Made by a program: the position numbers and the translations under genes. From contig JBBMOA010000020.1 in the NCBI GenBank assembly GCA_037954235.1, forward strand, positions 22,543,177-22,607,176: a DNA stretch of 64,000 bases, given 5' to 3'. The DNA comes from Aulostomus chinensis. Its lineage: Eukaryota > Chordata > Actinopteri > Syngnathiformes > Aulostomidae. The notes beneath the pieces were generated by a model that saw only the letters and a program-made list of their open reading frames with translations, did no database searches and was not told the DNA's origin. Below are positions 1-11,650 of the stretch, piece after piece (position 1 is the first letter of the stretch; the number at the start of each line of letters is the position of its first letter).

Positions 1-830
1 CCTGGGTAGGGTGATTATGAAGCATTTGTCACGGGCCCTCTGTCATCAAAAGGGGAGCAGCGCCGGCAGAAAAAGGCTCCTGATGAACTCTTTATTGAAA
101 GGGAAAATTGCACTGATAATGGTTTCCAATATATTTCCCATCACGTCTCAGTAAGGGTTGCAGTCTGACACCAGACTGTTCATCGGTGCTCTCATGCTGC
201 CACCCACTCACACATTTTTAGGCTTAATCAGAGCGGTTCCTGCAGACTGACGACTCCCAGAGCGCAGCGACTAAATGAGGAGGTCAGAGAGGACGGGCGA
301 GCATTGCGTCAAGCATCAAGACAGGCTGAAAACTCCTGGCTGCGTCACGTAATGGAGACTAAATTATAATTAATGTGAGAAGGATGCTGGTCACTGATCA
401 GCACCTCCGTCCAACCTCATGAGAAACCCTGACAGGGAGGTGTTTTCACAGGCAGCAAGACACAACATCAGGAGCAGAACCAGGCGTCAGAGCCGCCGCT
501 GAGTAAAGCCTCAAAAACACCGACTCAGACAGGAGAGGTTTCACAGGTCACACCTCCAAGGAGCCGAATGTGTCAGCTGGTGGCGTTTCCACTGTCTCCA
601 TATCAGCAACTTTCTACAGTGAAATAAAAGGAGAAGACCAGCATCGGACTTTGATGCCTGGAGCGTTTTTACCGAAGAAAAGTCTTCATGTTTGTATTTC
701 AACTCTTGGAATCGTTGCATCGCAGCTGTGTGGCTTTGGGATTTGTGTCTTTCCAAGCAAGCTTCACCTCTGACCACCAAAAACCTCTCCAATTCATCCT
801 CACGTCCCAAAGGACATTTGTGCTAAATTT
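1..830. other. noncoding, nothing recognised
   Basis: Unique-looking sequence with stops in all frames at ordinary density. The open frames here (60-90 codons) overlap on both strands and match no family I know. No RNA gene, repeat or promoter signal is visible. Confidence 0.6.
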
Positions 831-859
831 GAAAAAAATAAAATAAAATAAAATAAAAT
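831..859. repeat. (AAAAT)n short tandem repeat
   Basis: About five units of AAAAT/TAAAA on the plus strand, starting from a run of A. Such tracts are often the tails of old retroposons, but I could not recognise an element body next to it. Confidence 0.75.
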
Positions 860-3368
860 TCTCACCTGTGAGGAGACAGTGACCTTGACCTTTGACCGCC
901 AAAGTCATTTGAGCTATTGAGCCATTTTACTGAGAGGTTCCCTGTGACAGAAGAGACTCACACCTTCGGACAACTGAATTATTTTAAGATTAGTGGAAAA
1001 TAAAAATAAAAAAGTTGGTTTAATTACCCCGACTGAAAACAATTCCTGATGAAAGGCATCCATCTTGTTTTTCTTTCCAGAAACCCCTTCCTCCCCCCAA
1101 ACTGGAGGACCCTCAGAAAGTACGCACCTCCACCAAGGCATCTCGACGGATTTCTCATCTAATTAAATTAAATGTATTCACCACCAAAATTAGTGGGATC
1201 TTCTTCTGGTCATGCTACAACCCTCCAGAAAGTCTGCTGAAATTCAGCTGCTAGCTTTTAAACCTGTACACACGACCGTCACATTACATCCGTGATTAAC
1301 AATGAATTCATTCAGGAAAACATGTAAATGACGGTGTTCTCTGTCCTCGCCTCCTCAGCAAAAGTGAGCAGCACCGTGAGAGGCTCCGGTGGGGTGGACG
1401 GATCTTTGGTGTGGTCTGCCTTGTTTATTCTAAGCCAGTACAGAGCTTCCCGGCACTGCAAACACAGCCTCCCCACCAGCTGGGCTGTGTTTTGTAAATG
1501 TGTTTGCTCCGTCCCCATGGAGCAGGTAAAATCATTTCTCCACCTCTGAAGACCGAAGCCTCGCAGCGTTCTTTCTTCAAACTCTCTATCAACATCTCTG
1601 GGAAGAAGAAGAGTCTTGATCTTTCGTGAAGAAAGTTCTCTTTTTCCTCCGAGCATCAATCCGCTGTGTCAGTATCCCTGCGGTTGTCTCCGTTGCCCCC
1701 GGCGATGGTAGGGGGACCAGGCTTGAAACACATCAGATGGAATTAATCAATGAGAGCGGTGGAAGAGAGAGATGCTGTGTCAGGAAAAGAAAAGATAGAG
1801 AGGATGTGGAGATCAGAAGTCAGACAACAACTGAGAGGAAGAGAGTGCTTATCTGGCATTGTGTTTGTTTGTGGCAGCAGCCGTTAGCTCTCATTTGCAG
1901 GATGAACAGAAGGTATTTTCCAGGTGAAAATGGAATTAAACCTCATATTTGCCTACCTCGAGATGCTGATTTATTTCTAGTCTGGGTGTAGCAACAGTGT
2001 AGAGCATTCATAGAATTATCAGCCGCAGCTTTTGGCAGCAACAGTTATTTCAAACCATTCACACAAGCTAACGATATAGCCTCCATCATTAGCCTCCTCC
2101 AGCATGACCGTTCTGGCTTTTAAGTGCTAATGTATTGTTTTGAGCACCTATCAACCGCCCGAAATGACGCTTTTCACTTTCAGAATCTGATCAATTCGCT
2201 CTGGTAACATTTGGAAAGTCTAGAAAAGCTGCAAGGTTAAATTATTTTTCACAGTTAGGTTAGCAAAAAGGCAAACTGGAAGTCACTAGCTTGGCAAACA
2301 CAACCTGCCTTCAGTTGTACACAGAAGTGAGGAATTTCGAAGCAAACGGCTGTACTGAGAAGATTTGGATTAAACTGAATGACGCGTTTGAGAGTACTTT
2401 GGACAGTTTTGTTGTCATTAGCAGCTGGTTGCTCAGTCTAGCAGTTTCTGACCTCTGATGTGAGCAAGAAGTCATGCATGAGGTATGTCCACAGGAAAAT
2501 AAACTTGGGCGAAGTAACACTGTAAGTTTTGATCCACAAGTTTGCTACTCTTGAACTAGCAAGGACAAGGAGTTGCTAAAGTTACCAACAGATTTAAAGG
2601 TAAGCCTGCGTGTTTGGGTGTGATATTTTCTGTGGTGGCATTTTACTGTTTTGAGAAAAGAGTCTTTTCTTTGTGGCCTGTATTTAAAAGCCCATTTTGA
2701 AGAGGCTACGGGGAATATAAAATGTTTCTAAGCTGGACACGTCCCAATTTAGTGCTTCAAAGTAATGCTCCAGTCTGAGTTGATGTGACTTTTGAATGTC
2801 TTTATTCAAAAATAGTCAGAAACATGCTGCATTGTCCCCTCAATGACATTAAGATTTTGTGACCAGTGCTGCAGGAACGTGTGCAGGCCAACTTGTTGTG
2901 TTAGCAACACACTGGACGAGTGTGCTGAACAGAATATAAATCACTTTTTTCTACTACCTTTGCTTGGAGTGCAGGGTTGACCTGCATAAGAATGTCTTCC
3001 TAATTTGTTTGTTTACATGTGGCGGTGGTGCAGTCGACGTGCGACGCAGGTCTACTCTGAAAACCCAGGAAAACTGCTCCACGGTTTCATTGCACCCATT
3101 TCAGCTGAACAGTGTGCATCAACGCAGTTCTGAGGGATGATTTTCACGTGCGCTTGTCGCGTTTACAGAATAAGACACAGCATAAATGCTCCGTGTACGC
3201 ACATTTTGTGTTACAGAGAGAAGATGTGAGTGAAATAAGGAAACAGAGAAGAATGCGGAGGGAAATGCAATCAAGGCTATTAATTTTCAAGGTCGAGTTA
3301 AGTTAAAGCAGCATTGTTTGATGTCACTATGTTTGAAGGTATTTACTGCACGCGCCTGCGAATATTTG
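860..3368. other. noncoding, nothing recognised
   Basis: Mixed-composition unique sequence. ORFs up to 121 codons occur (for example 1626-1991 plus and 1312-1659 minus), but they overlap each other on opposite strands and lack recognisable domains. I see no splice-flanked exon, RNA gene or repeat I can name. Confidence 0.5.
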
Positions 3369-4533
3369 TCGGGTTTCCATCAATAAAATTCGACAGCAAA
3401 ATGATCACGTTAGATATGTTTGATGGAAATGAATGGCGATTTAAAAAAAAAAAAATTCATGTTCCAAAAAGAAAAACAAACTTTTACACTTGCCTGCCGA
3501 GTTTTTTTTGTGTTTTTTAGCCTCTTTTGAAGAAAAGGTAAATCTGTGGATTGAAGGATGGAAATCACTATCGTTCCTTTCTGTAGTCCCAAACGCTGTC
3601 TCACTACAGAATGCCAATAGTCGGGTGTCCATCAGCCTTGTTTTAGGAGCTTTTTTTTTAAATTATTTGTACATAAAAGTACCTGAATGAAAACACAGAA
3701 AATATAAAAAGAATCCTGAAATATCGCAACAATTTGTTGCTCTGCTTGGGGAAAAAAAAAGGGTAAATGCAAGTAAATACAATGAAAACCGATTTAGTGA
3801 ATTGAAGAAGATATTTTGATGTCAGGGCGGCACGGTGGTGCAGTGGTCAGCACCGTCACTTCCCAGCAAGAAGGTTGTGGGTGGAGCCCCGGCTGCAGCA
3901 CGGGGTCTTTCTGGGTGGAGTCTCCATGTTCTCCCTGTTCCTGCTGGGTTCTCTCTGGTACTCCAGCTTCCTCCACAGTCCAAAGACATCAAGAGGGGAC
4001 CAGGTTAATCCAGACTCTAAATTGACCGTAGGCGTGGCTGGGAGAGCCAATGGTTGTCTGTCTCTATGTGTTGGCCCTGCCATGGACTGGTGACCTGTCC
4101 AGGGGGAAGGCTGCTGGGATAGGCTCCACCCCCCCACCACCCTGAACAGGAGAAGTGAAAGAAAATGGAAAGATGGATTTTAATGTCTAGTGACCTCAAC
4201 GTCGTTGCAACAGTCGTCCTCTGCTTGTCCAAGCGCTCATGGCTGCAGTAGCGGTTGGTTTTTGTGATATTTTCCGGGATTTTTCTCACGTTTTTTTTCC
4301 TTTCTGTGTTTTTTTTTTTTAATATATTGGCCATTCAGTCACATCATCACGTTGCTCACGTTCTTCTTCTATCGTGGTAAATGACACCCGACTGGTTGTT
4401 TTGCGCCACCTCCTGCGTGCAAAAGAGTAGTGGACGGACAAAAACATGAATGCGAATTTCCCCTTGACTGCATTCCGAAAGATTCGTTAAAAAACATTGC
4501 AATGCGAACTGATGTCGATGGGAAACACACTTC
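3369..4533. mobile_element. possible old inverted-repeat DNA element split by a SINE
   Basis: The left part (about 3369-3445) begins GGGTTTCCATC and carries a second motif GATGGAAATGAATG. The right part (about 4440-4533) contains ATGCGAATTTCC and ends GATGGGAAACAC, an imperfect inverse of the left start. Motifs of the form GTTTCCATC...GATGGAAAC with GCGAAT words are common in dispersed teleost DNA repeats, as I remember them. SINE copy 1 would then have inserted inside this older element. The termini are degenerate and no target duplication was found, so both the boundaries and the element itself are tentative. Confidence 0.3.
3813..4187 (+). mobile_element. V-SINE copy 1 with target-site duplications
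   Basis: Non-autonomous tRNA-derived retroposon, mobilised in trans by a LINE. The head has a Pol III A box, TGGTGCAGTGG (3836-3846), and a degenerate B box, GGGTGGAGCCC (3879-3889). The conserved V-SINE central domain spans about 3907-3990: it has CCATGTTCTCCCTG, a CTTCCTCCACAG segment and then TCCAAAGACATC. The unique tail region ends in GAAAATGGAAAGATGG. An 11-bp imperfect target-site duplication, ATTTTGATGTC (3813-3823) and ATTTTAATGTC (4177-4187; one mismatch), puts the insert at 3824-4176. The one-base difference suggests a moderately old insertion. The ORFs running through it on both strands are not genes. Confidence 0.92.
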
Positions 4534-5599
4534 ATGTATGATTCCTGTTTAGTTACACTGCCACATTTCGCTGACAGCTGGCTCGACAATTAAAAGAGGC
4601 ACAATTTGTGATTTGTGAAGTGATTAACCTCACGAACCCGTCCTCAGAAATCAGTACCACTCCACTGAAGTAGTCTTTAATTCAACCTTTTGAACACTCC
4701 GTGCGCCGTAACCTTGTGTCAGTGCGTGTGCAGTACGCGTGGGGTTGTTGCATGTTGTGCTTGTGTGTGGAGGAGGCTTTGATTTTCCCAGGATACCCAC
4801 GACTGCAAACCAGACTACACAACTGTTTTTTTTTTTTTTTATAGTTATTCAAAGATGTAGTCCGCATGAGGGAGTTGGTTTACTCGGAGGTGCAGTGATT
4901 CACAGTTCTCTGCTCACCTGAAGCCCAGAAATAGACAGTCTGGCTTACTGTCAGCAAGAAGGGCAAATACATTCATTAATTTGTTACATAACACCCTGGC
5001 ATTAACAACTGTTTAATCTGGATGGTACACAGAGCGTATTTTAATCAGCAGGACAGAGGTGAAGTAGCAGATTGTGCAGGCATTGCCATTAGATCCTTTC
5101 TGGATGAAGCGGGCGTGAATTTAGACGAATGACAGTCACATTAATACAGTATGGAGGCTTTGCATCACCATTCATGGTTCACTGCACAGTGGCGACCTCT
5201 TCATGAGTCACACAAAGTGACCCTGAGCCTAAACGTCACAGTCTAGGCTGATGCGGTTCCAGGCTGACAGTAGCCAGATCTCCCCAGTCAGGGGTGGAGG
5301 TTTGGCCTCAAGGGGGGGCTCAGATGTTATTTTATAAATTGATGGTTCTTGGATTTTATTAATGAGTGATTATCCGTGAACAGAATGTGTGCATACTCTT
5401 TTCTTCTTTGTTCTCTGTGGCCAGCACCGCAGACGTGTAGGTGGACTGTGGTGAATTCGGGGAGGATTTGCTGACAGAGCAGGATTTGAGGTTTATTTCC
5501 TCGCCACTGCAGGGACTTTTTGACGCTGGTGGTGAATCAGCTCCCTGTGTTGGGTGCCATCGGAGGCTGGTGGTTCACTCTGCGTGTCCCACTGTCCTC
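4534..5599. other. noncoding; includes possible 3' flank of the EEF1G copy
   Basis: No independent gene is seen. The part next to 5600 would be the 3' untranslated side of the minus-strand EEF1G copy. An AATAAA on the minus strand lies near 5497, about 100 bp past the stop, but no poly(A) tract follows that I can see. A 16-bp poly(T) lies near 4826-4841. Confidence 0.5.
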
Positions 5600-6042
5600 T
5601 CACTTGAAGATCTTGCCCTGGTTGAAAGCTTTACCCAGCTGCGTGAAGTCTCCTTCCCACGCAAAGTACTCCCCTACCAGGGTCTCGCACCCTCTGCCAG
5701 TCGTAGTCCATCCGCCAGCCGTCACAGAGGGGGAATGCCAGATCCTGACCTCTGAAGGTCCAGAGGCCGGAGGTGCTGCTGTTGGTATTGGTCCAAAACA
5801 AGGCCACGCTGGCAAAGGTAGTTCTTAGTTTGTCCAGGCGCTGGAACCTACCTGAGGTCAGTGTGAGCTCTTCAGAGTGTTTGTACCGATTATACCAGGC
5901 ATGAACACCCCTCAGAGGCAAAGTGCTCCCAGGGATGAGGACGGACTCGTCTGGGCGTCCTTGTTGCAGTGCTTCCCCTTGAGCTTGTCAGTCAAAAATC
6001 TGCTCTTAGGCAGGTGAGCAAAAGGCTTTTTGGCTTTGGAGT
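5600..6042 (-). pseudogene. EEF1G: EEF1G (elongation factor 1-gamma) C-terminal pseudogene
   Basis: eEF1-gamma is a structural subunit of the eEF1B guanine-nucleotide exchange complex in translation elongation. On the minus strand the conserved C-terminal domain can be read in order: KPFAHLPKS then KGKHCNKD (around 6030-5950), WEHFASEG (near 5931-5908), [52 protein letters not shown], then EYFAWEGDF and AFNQGKIFK with the stop at 5602-5600. These match the family's hallmark blocks. The reading frame changes at least three times, and about eight residues are missing between ELTLT and FQRLDKL, so it cannot encode a working protein. The GST-like N-terminal half of the usual ~435-residue protein is absent; homology fades beyond about 6042. 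The blocks follow one another with no intron-sized gap, which favours a 5'-truncated retrocopy. A decayed genomic duplicate is the alternative; no poly(A) or target duplication was found to settle it. Confidence 0.9.
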
Positions 6043-9000
6043 TAAAGTCAGAATTCTGAGATCAGGTGGTGGTGTAACTTTGCTCCAACTAGCAATAAGC
6101 TGCCAAGCTTTTAATGTGCGATTCCTGTTTAAAATACTTGCTTTTATGACCACGTTGTAACATCTTCACTCTTCTCTGTAAAGTGTCTTTGAGTTTCTGG
6201 AACAGTGCTTGTTTAATAAAATATATTGATATTATCATTAATGTTAGTGCCACAGAAAAGAAGGAAGATTGTTGTGATGGCCAAACATCATCGAGTTGCC
6301 CTCAGTTACACTCAGAATAAATTGAGTCTTGTCGTACAAATCGTTCCACCTTAGAGAGGCTCTGCAGACCGATTTTTATGTAATAATCACATTTTAATTG
6401 ACATCAGATTGTAATCTGAAAACGAGACGTTCACTGTCCCCGCCTGTGTGAGCCTGGAGGCTTGTTTCTTTGTTCTTGGTTTCCTCCTCTTCGCTCCGCT
6501 AACACAGAGCAACAGCAGCTAGCGGTCGTTCAGGAGTGGAGCCTGCTAACACCAGCAAAGAACCGGCCCCCAACCCAACACACACGTCAACAGTTTGAGC
6601 GTTAAAAAAAGACAAACGTAGCCAAACGGGAGGGTTATCGCCGCCAGTGTCCGAGTCACGGATTCAAAACTATCGTGAAAAGTGGATTTAAAAAGACGAA
6701 ATACTGTAAGTTCATACAAGTAAATGTGGCCATCAGGCTTTTGTTGCTTTTGAAAAAAGATGGAGGGGGAGAAAAACTGGACCAGCCTGTGAGATGCACA
6801 CCAGGGGGACGCCTGTGGGGGTGTACGGGGGCTTGATGGGACATGAGGGCTGCAGGAGCTCTTTATTTCACCTCTGCAGTGTGGGAAGAGCGGAGCTCAC
6901 AGGAAGAGATAAAAGCAAAAACTCACTCAGGAAGAAAATAAAAAAAAAAGAAAAAAAGGCAGATTGTATTGTTTGCTGAGAAGCAGCTACATGTTTTACA
7001 CCAGAGTGCACAACAGTTTACACACAGACACGCACGGCGGTTAGAGCCTCCTGGTGCACCACATATATCTAACAATGGCTGTCAGTGGTAGCATAGGGTG
7101 GCGTGATAGAAATGATCATCTACCATAGATTTCACAGCATGTTGGAATGAGGGGACGGCGGCGCGCTCCTCCTTTCACGCTTGTTTTCAACTTCCTGTTG
7201 GGCTGGATCTCTCAGGACGGTAACAGATAAAGCCTTACTGCTCTCTCCCCGCTGTGGTTTTATGATGTTATATGTCATTTCATTGGCTTTCAAGGCCTCT
7301 GGTGTACAGCACTGTAGCACAGCCGTGTTGTCCTCGGCCTGAACGCACCAGTAAAGCATCTTTTATTGGCTCAATGATTAGAGACACGAACAAATCCCAT
7401 GCAGACAAATAAAGTACAGCTTTGGAGAGAACAATTGATGTTTTTATTTCATACGGACAAGAGGCAATGAAGACTTAGTGGCAGAGTCAAATGAAACGGA
7501 CGTGGTAACGGGAGGTATTGTCAGGTCAGTGTAACGTTTTAACACACCGGGCTGGAACTGCGGAGCTTCAGAATCACGTTCAGAAATGAGGAGATTTACA
7601 GAAATGTAAAAGTCGTCCGAGTGACTTGGATCTTTGAATCCGCCCAGTTCATCCATGAGTCCCTGTGGACATTCGTCCCTCAAGGTGTTCCAGAGATCCA
7701 GACAACCTGAAAGCAGAATGCCTTCGCCTATAAGAACACTGGGATTCTGTAAAAAGGCCGGACAACTTGTTCTAAACAGCGAGGACAAACAAGCAGCAAG
7801 CAGAGCAACCAGACACTGAGACGCAGGTGTGGAATCAACAAGGGGGAGGGAGGGCGGGAGCAGGAAATCACCCTGAGGGTGCTCTGTACTTCCCTGGTTC
7901 AATACTTGATGCAGGATTCAGTTTTGAACAGAGTCAAAGTGTGCTGGATCCTGGAGGACCCCTCACCTGCTGGCAGTCATCAGAACTGCACACAAACTCT
8001 CTCCGTTGAGTCGATCCCTGACCTCAACTGACTGATCGGTTCATCATTTCATTCCTTTTATCCTGCATGTCTTTATCCCCTTTTTATGTTTTGGGAAGCG
8101 AAAAGAGTTCCGGAGGCACTTCGCAGTTTACTGACAGGAGGAACGTGTCCCAGTCTCTGGAATCGTCTCATTTATCAGCGTATCCAGAGTGATCATGGAG
8201 ATCCCACACAGCACAAAACCACAGGAAGTCCGACGTGTGTTTCCTCAAACGTGATCCAAACCGTATCCGGAGGCGTGTCTGAATCTGATTTCTCAAAGCT
8301 GGACTCTCGAGAGAGAACGGATTTAAAAGTTTTACTTTTGCAACACTCACTCACTCACCTTGAATTAACGTTTTATAGACGCCAGTTTGACGACGACAAA
8401 ACAACCCGTGTGATACCTGGACAGTACACGGTGAACGTAGAGGACTCAAGTTTCAAATCCTTCAGTGCCTGTAAGTGTCTGGTGTCAGAACTGCTGTTAG
8501 AAGACCCCCCCCCCCCCCACAACTAAAACTAAGGATGACGCGCTGCTGATTAAAACACCACCAATGAGCTCAACACCACGCGGTTGCATCAACTATCACT
8601 CATGTGGGTGGGTGCAGCACAGCACCAGTGGAGGAATAAGACTGAATATTGAATTTTTTTTATTGAATATACATATTAAGTTATACTCTCAAGCTCTAAC
8701 GACGTCTGAGGTAAATCTTTACCGAGGTGACTGAACACTACTTTAAATATATTTAGTACTTTTCAAGCTCTTTCCTGTACTCTCAGTTTCTCATCAAATA
8801 TTTAGTGAGGCTTCCTGCAGACACATCGATTGGATGTTGAGCACTAATACTTCCCTAAAAGACATTTCCTATCGGCGGAACTTAATTCAAATAGCGTCAG
8901 CTCAGCTGAAAGTAGACGAAAGTACTGTTTCCCAGTTCTGTCCCGCAGTATTTTAGATACTACTGTGCTCCAGCACTCCTGATCGGCGGCACGTAGTAAC

Positions 9001-10138
9001 GCCTCATTCAGCAGAATCAGGTGTGTCTGAGCAGGACAGCAGGCTGGCAAACCTCAGGACCAGGACTAGGAGCAGGAACAAGCTGCACCAAGAGGGTACT
9101 TCATGACACTAGGACATGAAGCAAGGTCAGCTCAGAATGGACCTCATCTATGCTGCTAAACGAAACCTGAACGCTTTGATTTAGATTCTTGGTCATGTTG
9201 GTCAATTTGACAGTATATTTGACATGTAAACCCTATCAATGTCCATGTCAGAATTCAGTCTGTGTCTTCTTATGAAACAGAATGTGTCCAAGAGCTAAGA
9301 TGCCTTCGCTAGCAGAAGAGTACAGATGTGGCTGGTTGCCACCTCAAACCCCACGTTCTCTCCTTCAAGTATGGCGGGTATCCGCCCGCCGACTGGAACC
9401 TGTTCATGCCTGAGAGTCGGAGCAGAGCCTGAACACAGGACTCCCTCAGCTTCTGGGGAGCACAGGGACGGCGTTGGAGGTGGCGCCTTATTCCCGCACA
9501 TAAAGGCAAAAAGAAACAATCGGGGTGTGAAGCAAGAGAGGAGAGCAGGCGCACGAGAGGTTCCCGCCCGCCGACATCTGATGCAACCCTTCGCTAACTT
9601 GAATGAAGATCACGTGATTTGTTGGTTTTAGTCTTTCATGGCAAGGACAGTGTGTTCAGCCTCGCCATCGAGAGAAATATTTAATCCATGCGAACAATGT
9701 GTAAGAAAAGGCGGATAAAGGAGTTGATGTGTTGGATTCACCGCAGACGTGCCCGTTGCTCCTGAAAGGGGGGGGGGGGGCAGTCCGGTTTATAGCCTCT
9801 GGTCATTTTGGTGAATCCACGGGTTTACGGGGCTCCAGTTGCCCTTTTACATGCTTTCAGAATAATGGTTCCTCGGATTCCTCCGAGACAACAGGAGCCA
9901 CAGTAGTTTAATCATGGGGAAAACAAGTTGATCATCCCGTTGAGAGAAGGCTGTTAATTGGAAGAAAATACAGCTGATTATATACGGTGGGAGAGAGGGC
10001 CGAGGGGACCTGGCTGAGTATGCGGGGCCAATCCTGTCTGTTATGTGCTCTCCCCATTTAAATTCAGTGTTTTACATTCTGCTTGGCGACTGGAGTCCCA
10101 CACCGCTGATTAATTACAGTAAACATGCGCCGGCGCTC
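6043..10138. other. noncoding; one weak candidate exon on the minus strand
   Basis: Mostly unique sequence. The only stretch that looks at all coding is minus-strand 7752-7444, where a possible acceptor (CTTTTTACAG) precedes about 100 open codons ending in a stop that overlaps an AATAAA signal. Its first-codon-position purine share, counted by eye, is only about half, which does not separate it from chance, and I recognise no family. Homopolymers: C14 near 8506-8519 and G12 near 9769-9780. Confidence 0.4.
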
Positions 10139-10165
10139 GTGTGTGTGTGTGTGTGTGTGTGTGTG
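10139..10165. repeat. (GT)n microsatellite
   Basis: About 13 uninterrupted GT units followed by GCGCTCGCGC. It lies inside a 175-codon open frame (10125-10652) that I do not regard as a gene. Confidence 0.95.
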
Positions 10166-11133
10166 CGCTCGCGCAAGTGCATTTAGAGAATCTGACAAAA
10201 TAATGTTCAACTCTGCAAAAATATCCAAGCTAATTAGCGGTGGGATTTGGTCTGGAAATGCTGACCGCAGCAGGCAAACACTTGTTTATGAGACCTACTT
10301 TTTAACTGTAAATGCTGAGCAATACGATCCATATCCCTACGCAGCCGGAGCAGCTTTGATCCCGAGGACACAGCTCACCAACTGGAATGTTGTACACTGC
10401 TCTGATGTAACTCAAGAGGACATGTCTGATAGGTTTTATGTCAGGAGCTCTCGGGGAGATCTGTCCTGGAACCAGCCTGAACGAAGTGCTATTAAAAGGA
10501 AACTCGTGTATTTGTCAACTGGGCCATATTTTTGGGGGTCAAAAAAATGTAATTTGAATGGCGTCAGTATTGAGGGAGAACACCTTGAAGGGCTGCAATA
10601 TACAGCTAATATGCACGGCCAATTTTTCCATGCCAAAGTCGGCCTCCTGTAAGTGTTAAATAGATGTGTGCCTCTGAAAATGATGAACGTGAACGTTGGT
10701 ACAGCAAGAAGAGGCAATTTAGCATTGAATTGTTCATTTGCATGAACAAGTTTTGGTTTCCTTTGGTTTTTTTGTTTTCTGATGTGATCTTCATCAATTC
10801 GAAATGTACTTTGTTCCCATGCACTCGTGCTACTTCCTGTCTGTCTGTTTCCCGCCTTTTTGCGAGCGATTCACCTGTGTCTCGTTCGTTGCTCGCTCCT
10901 CGTCATCCTCAGGCTGATACGTCCCCCGTCCTCTGGGCCCTCGGTTGTATCGGGAGTGGAATCTGCTCCAGTCGGTGTCAGACTGACGACACACCCGTCG
11001 TCTTCTTCTCCGTGACACCCGTGCGTTCCTTTTGAAGTCGGAGTTCTTAGTTTGCTTTCGGTGAATTATCATCATGCTACCTGCATGTCGCTTCCACTTT
11101 GAGTTGCGGGGACTTTTGTGCTGTCCTCCAGTC
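10166..11133. other. noncoding, possible conserved element
   Basis: Unique, AT-leaning sequence with homeodomain-type words (CTAATTAGC near 10230). A plus-strand frame is open to 10652, but its length is within chance expectation for the window and no domain is seen. Confidence 0.4.
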
Positions 11134-11318
11134 AATTTATTTGTGTAGTGTCAAATCACAACAGACACACACGCGCGCACACACAGACGAGGGCAGAGAG
11201 AACGAAAGATGGATGGAGAGACTTGCACACCACAAATATGAATGACAGCAGCAGCCAGAATGACAGAATGTCCAACAACATGACATCTACCAACTGAGCG
11301 TAAGACAGCAGTGCTGGT
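11134..11318 (+). repeat. dispersed teleost repeat fragment, class unassigned
   Basis: The segment begins CAATTTATTTGTGTAGTGTC then AAATCACAAC, and continues with a GA-rich part, ATGAATGACAGCAGCAGCC, GACAGAATGTC and CATCTACCAACTGAGCGTAA. I remember this order of words from a common dispersed repeat of fish genomes, but cannot assign its class. It runs directly into the 28-bp tandem array, which may have grown from its GTACTGGT segment. Confidence 0.5.
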
Positions 11319-11650
11319 ACTGGTCCCATCACAACGCTGATCCAGTACTGGTCCCATCACAACACTGATCCAGTACTGGTCCCATCACAACACTGATCCA
11401 GTACTGGTCCCATCACAACACTGATCCAGTACTGGTCCCATCACAACGCTGATCCAGTACTGGTCCCATCACAACACTGATCCAGTACTGGTCCCATCAC
11501 AACACTGATCCAGTACTGGTCCCATCACAACACTGATCCAGTACTGGTCCCATCACAACGCTGATCCAGTACTGGTCCCATCACAACACTGATCCAGTAC
11601 TGGTCCCATCACAACGCTGATCCAGTACTGGTCCCATCACAGCGCTGATC
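11319..11650. repeat. 28-bp minisatellite, 12 units
   Basis: Near-perfect tandem repeat of a 28-bp unit made of CCAGTACTGG, TCCCATCACAAC and RCTGAT. CCAGTACTGG is a perfect palindrome, present at each unit junction. Units differ almost only at one position (CACTGAT or CGCTGAT). In order they read G A A A G A A A G A G G, the last with an extra A-to-G change (ACAGCGCTGAT), so a four-unit (112-bp) superrepeat is visible at the left end. High identity implies recent expansion or homogenisation. It is not CRISPR: there are no unique spacers. Confidence 0.97.

Noticed and set aside
3019..3034. GGCGGTGGTGCAGTCG, resembling a SINE head
   Set aside because: The similarity ends after about 14 bases and no V-domain follows.
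10125..10652. 175-codon plus-strand open frame
   Set aside because: Starts inside a (GT)n tract and has no domain. About one frame of this length is expected by chance in six frames of 64 kb.
11319..11650. Regular 28-bp repeats resembling a CRISPR array
   Set aside because: Units are directly contiguous without unique spacers, and the genome context is vertebrate.
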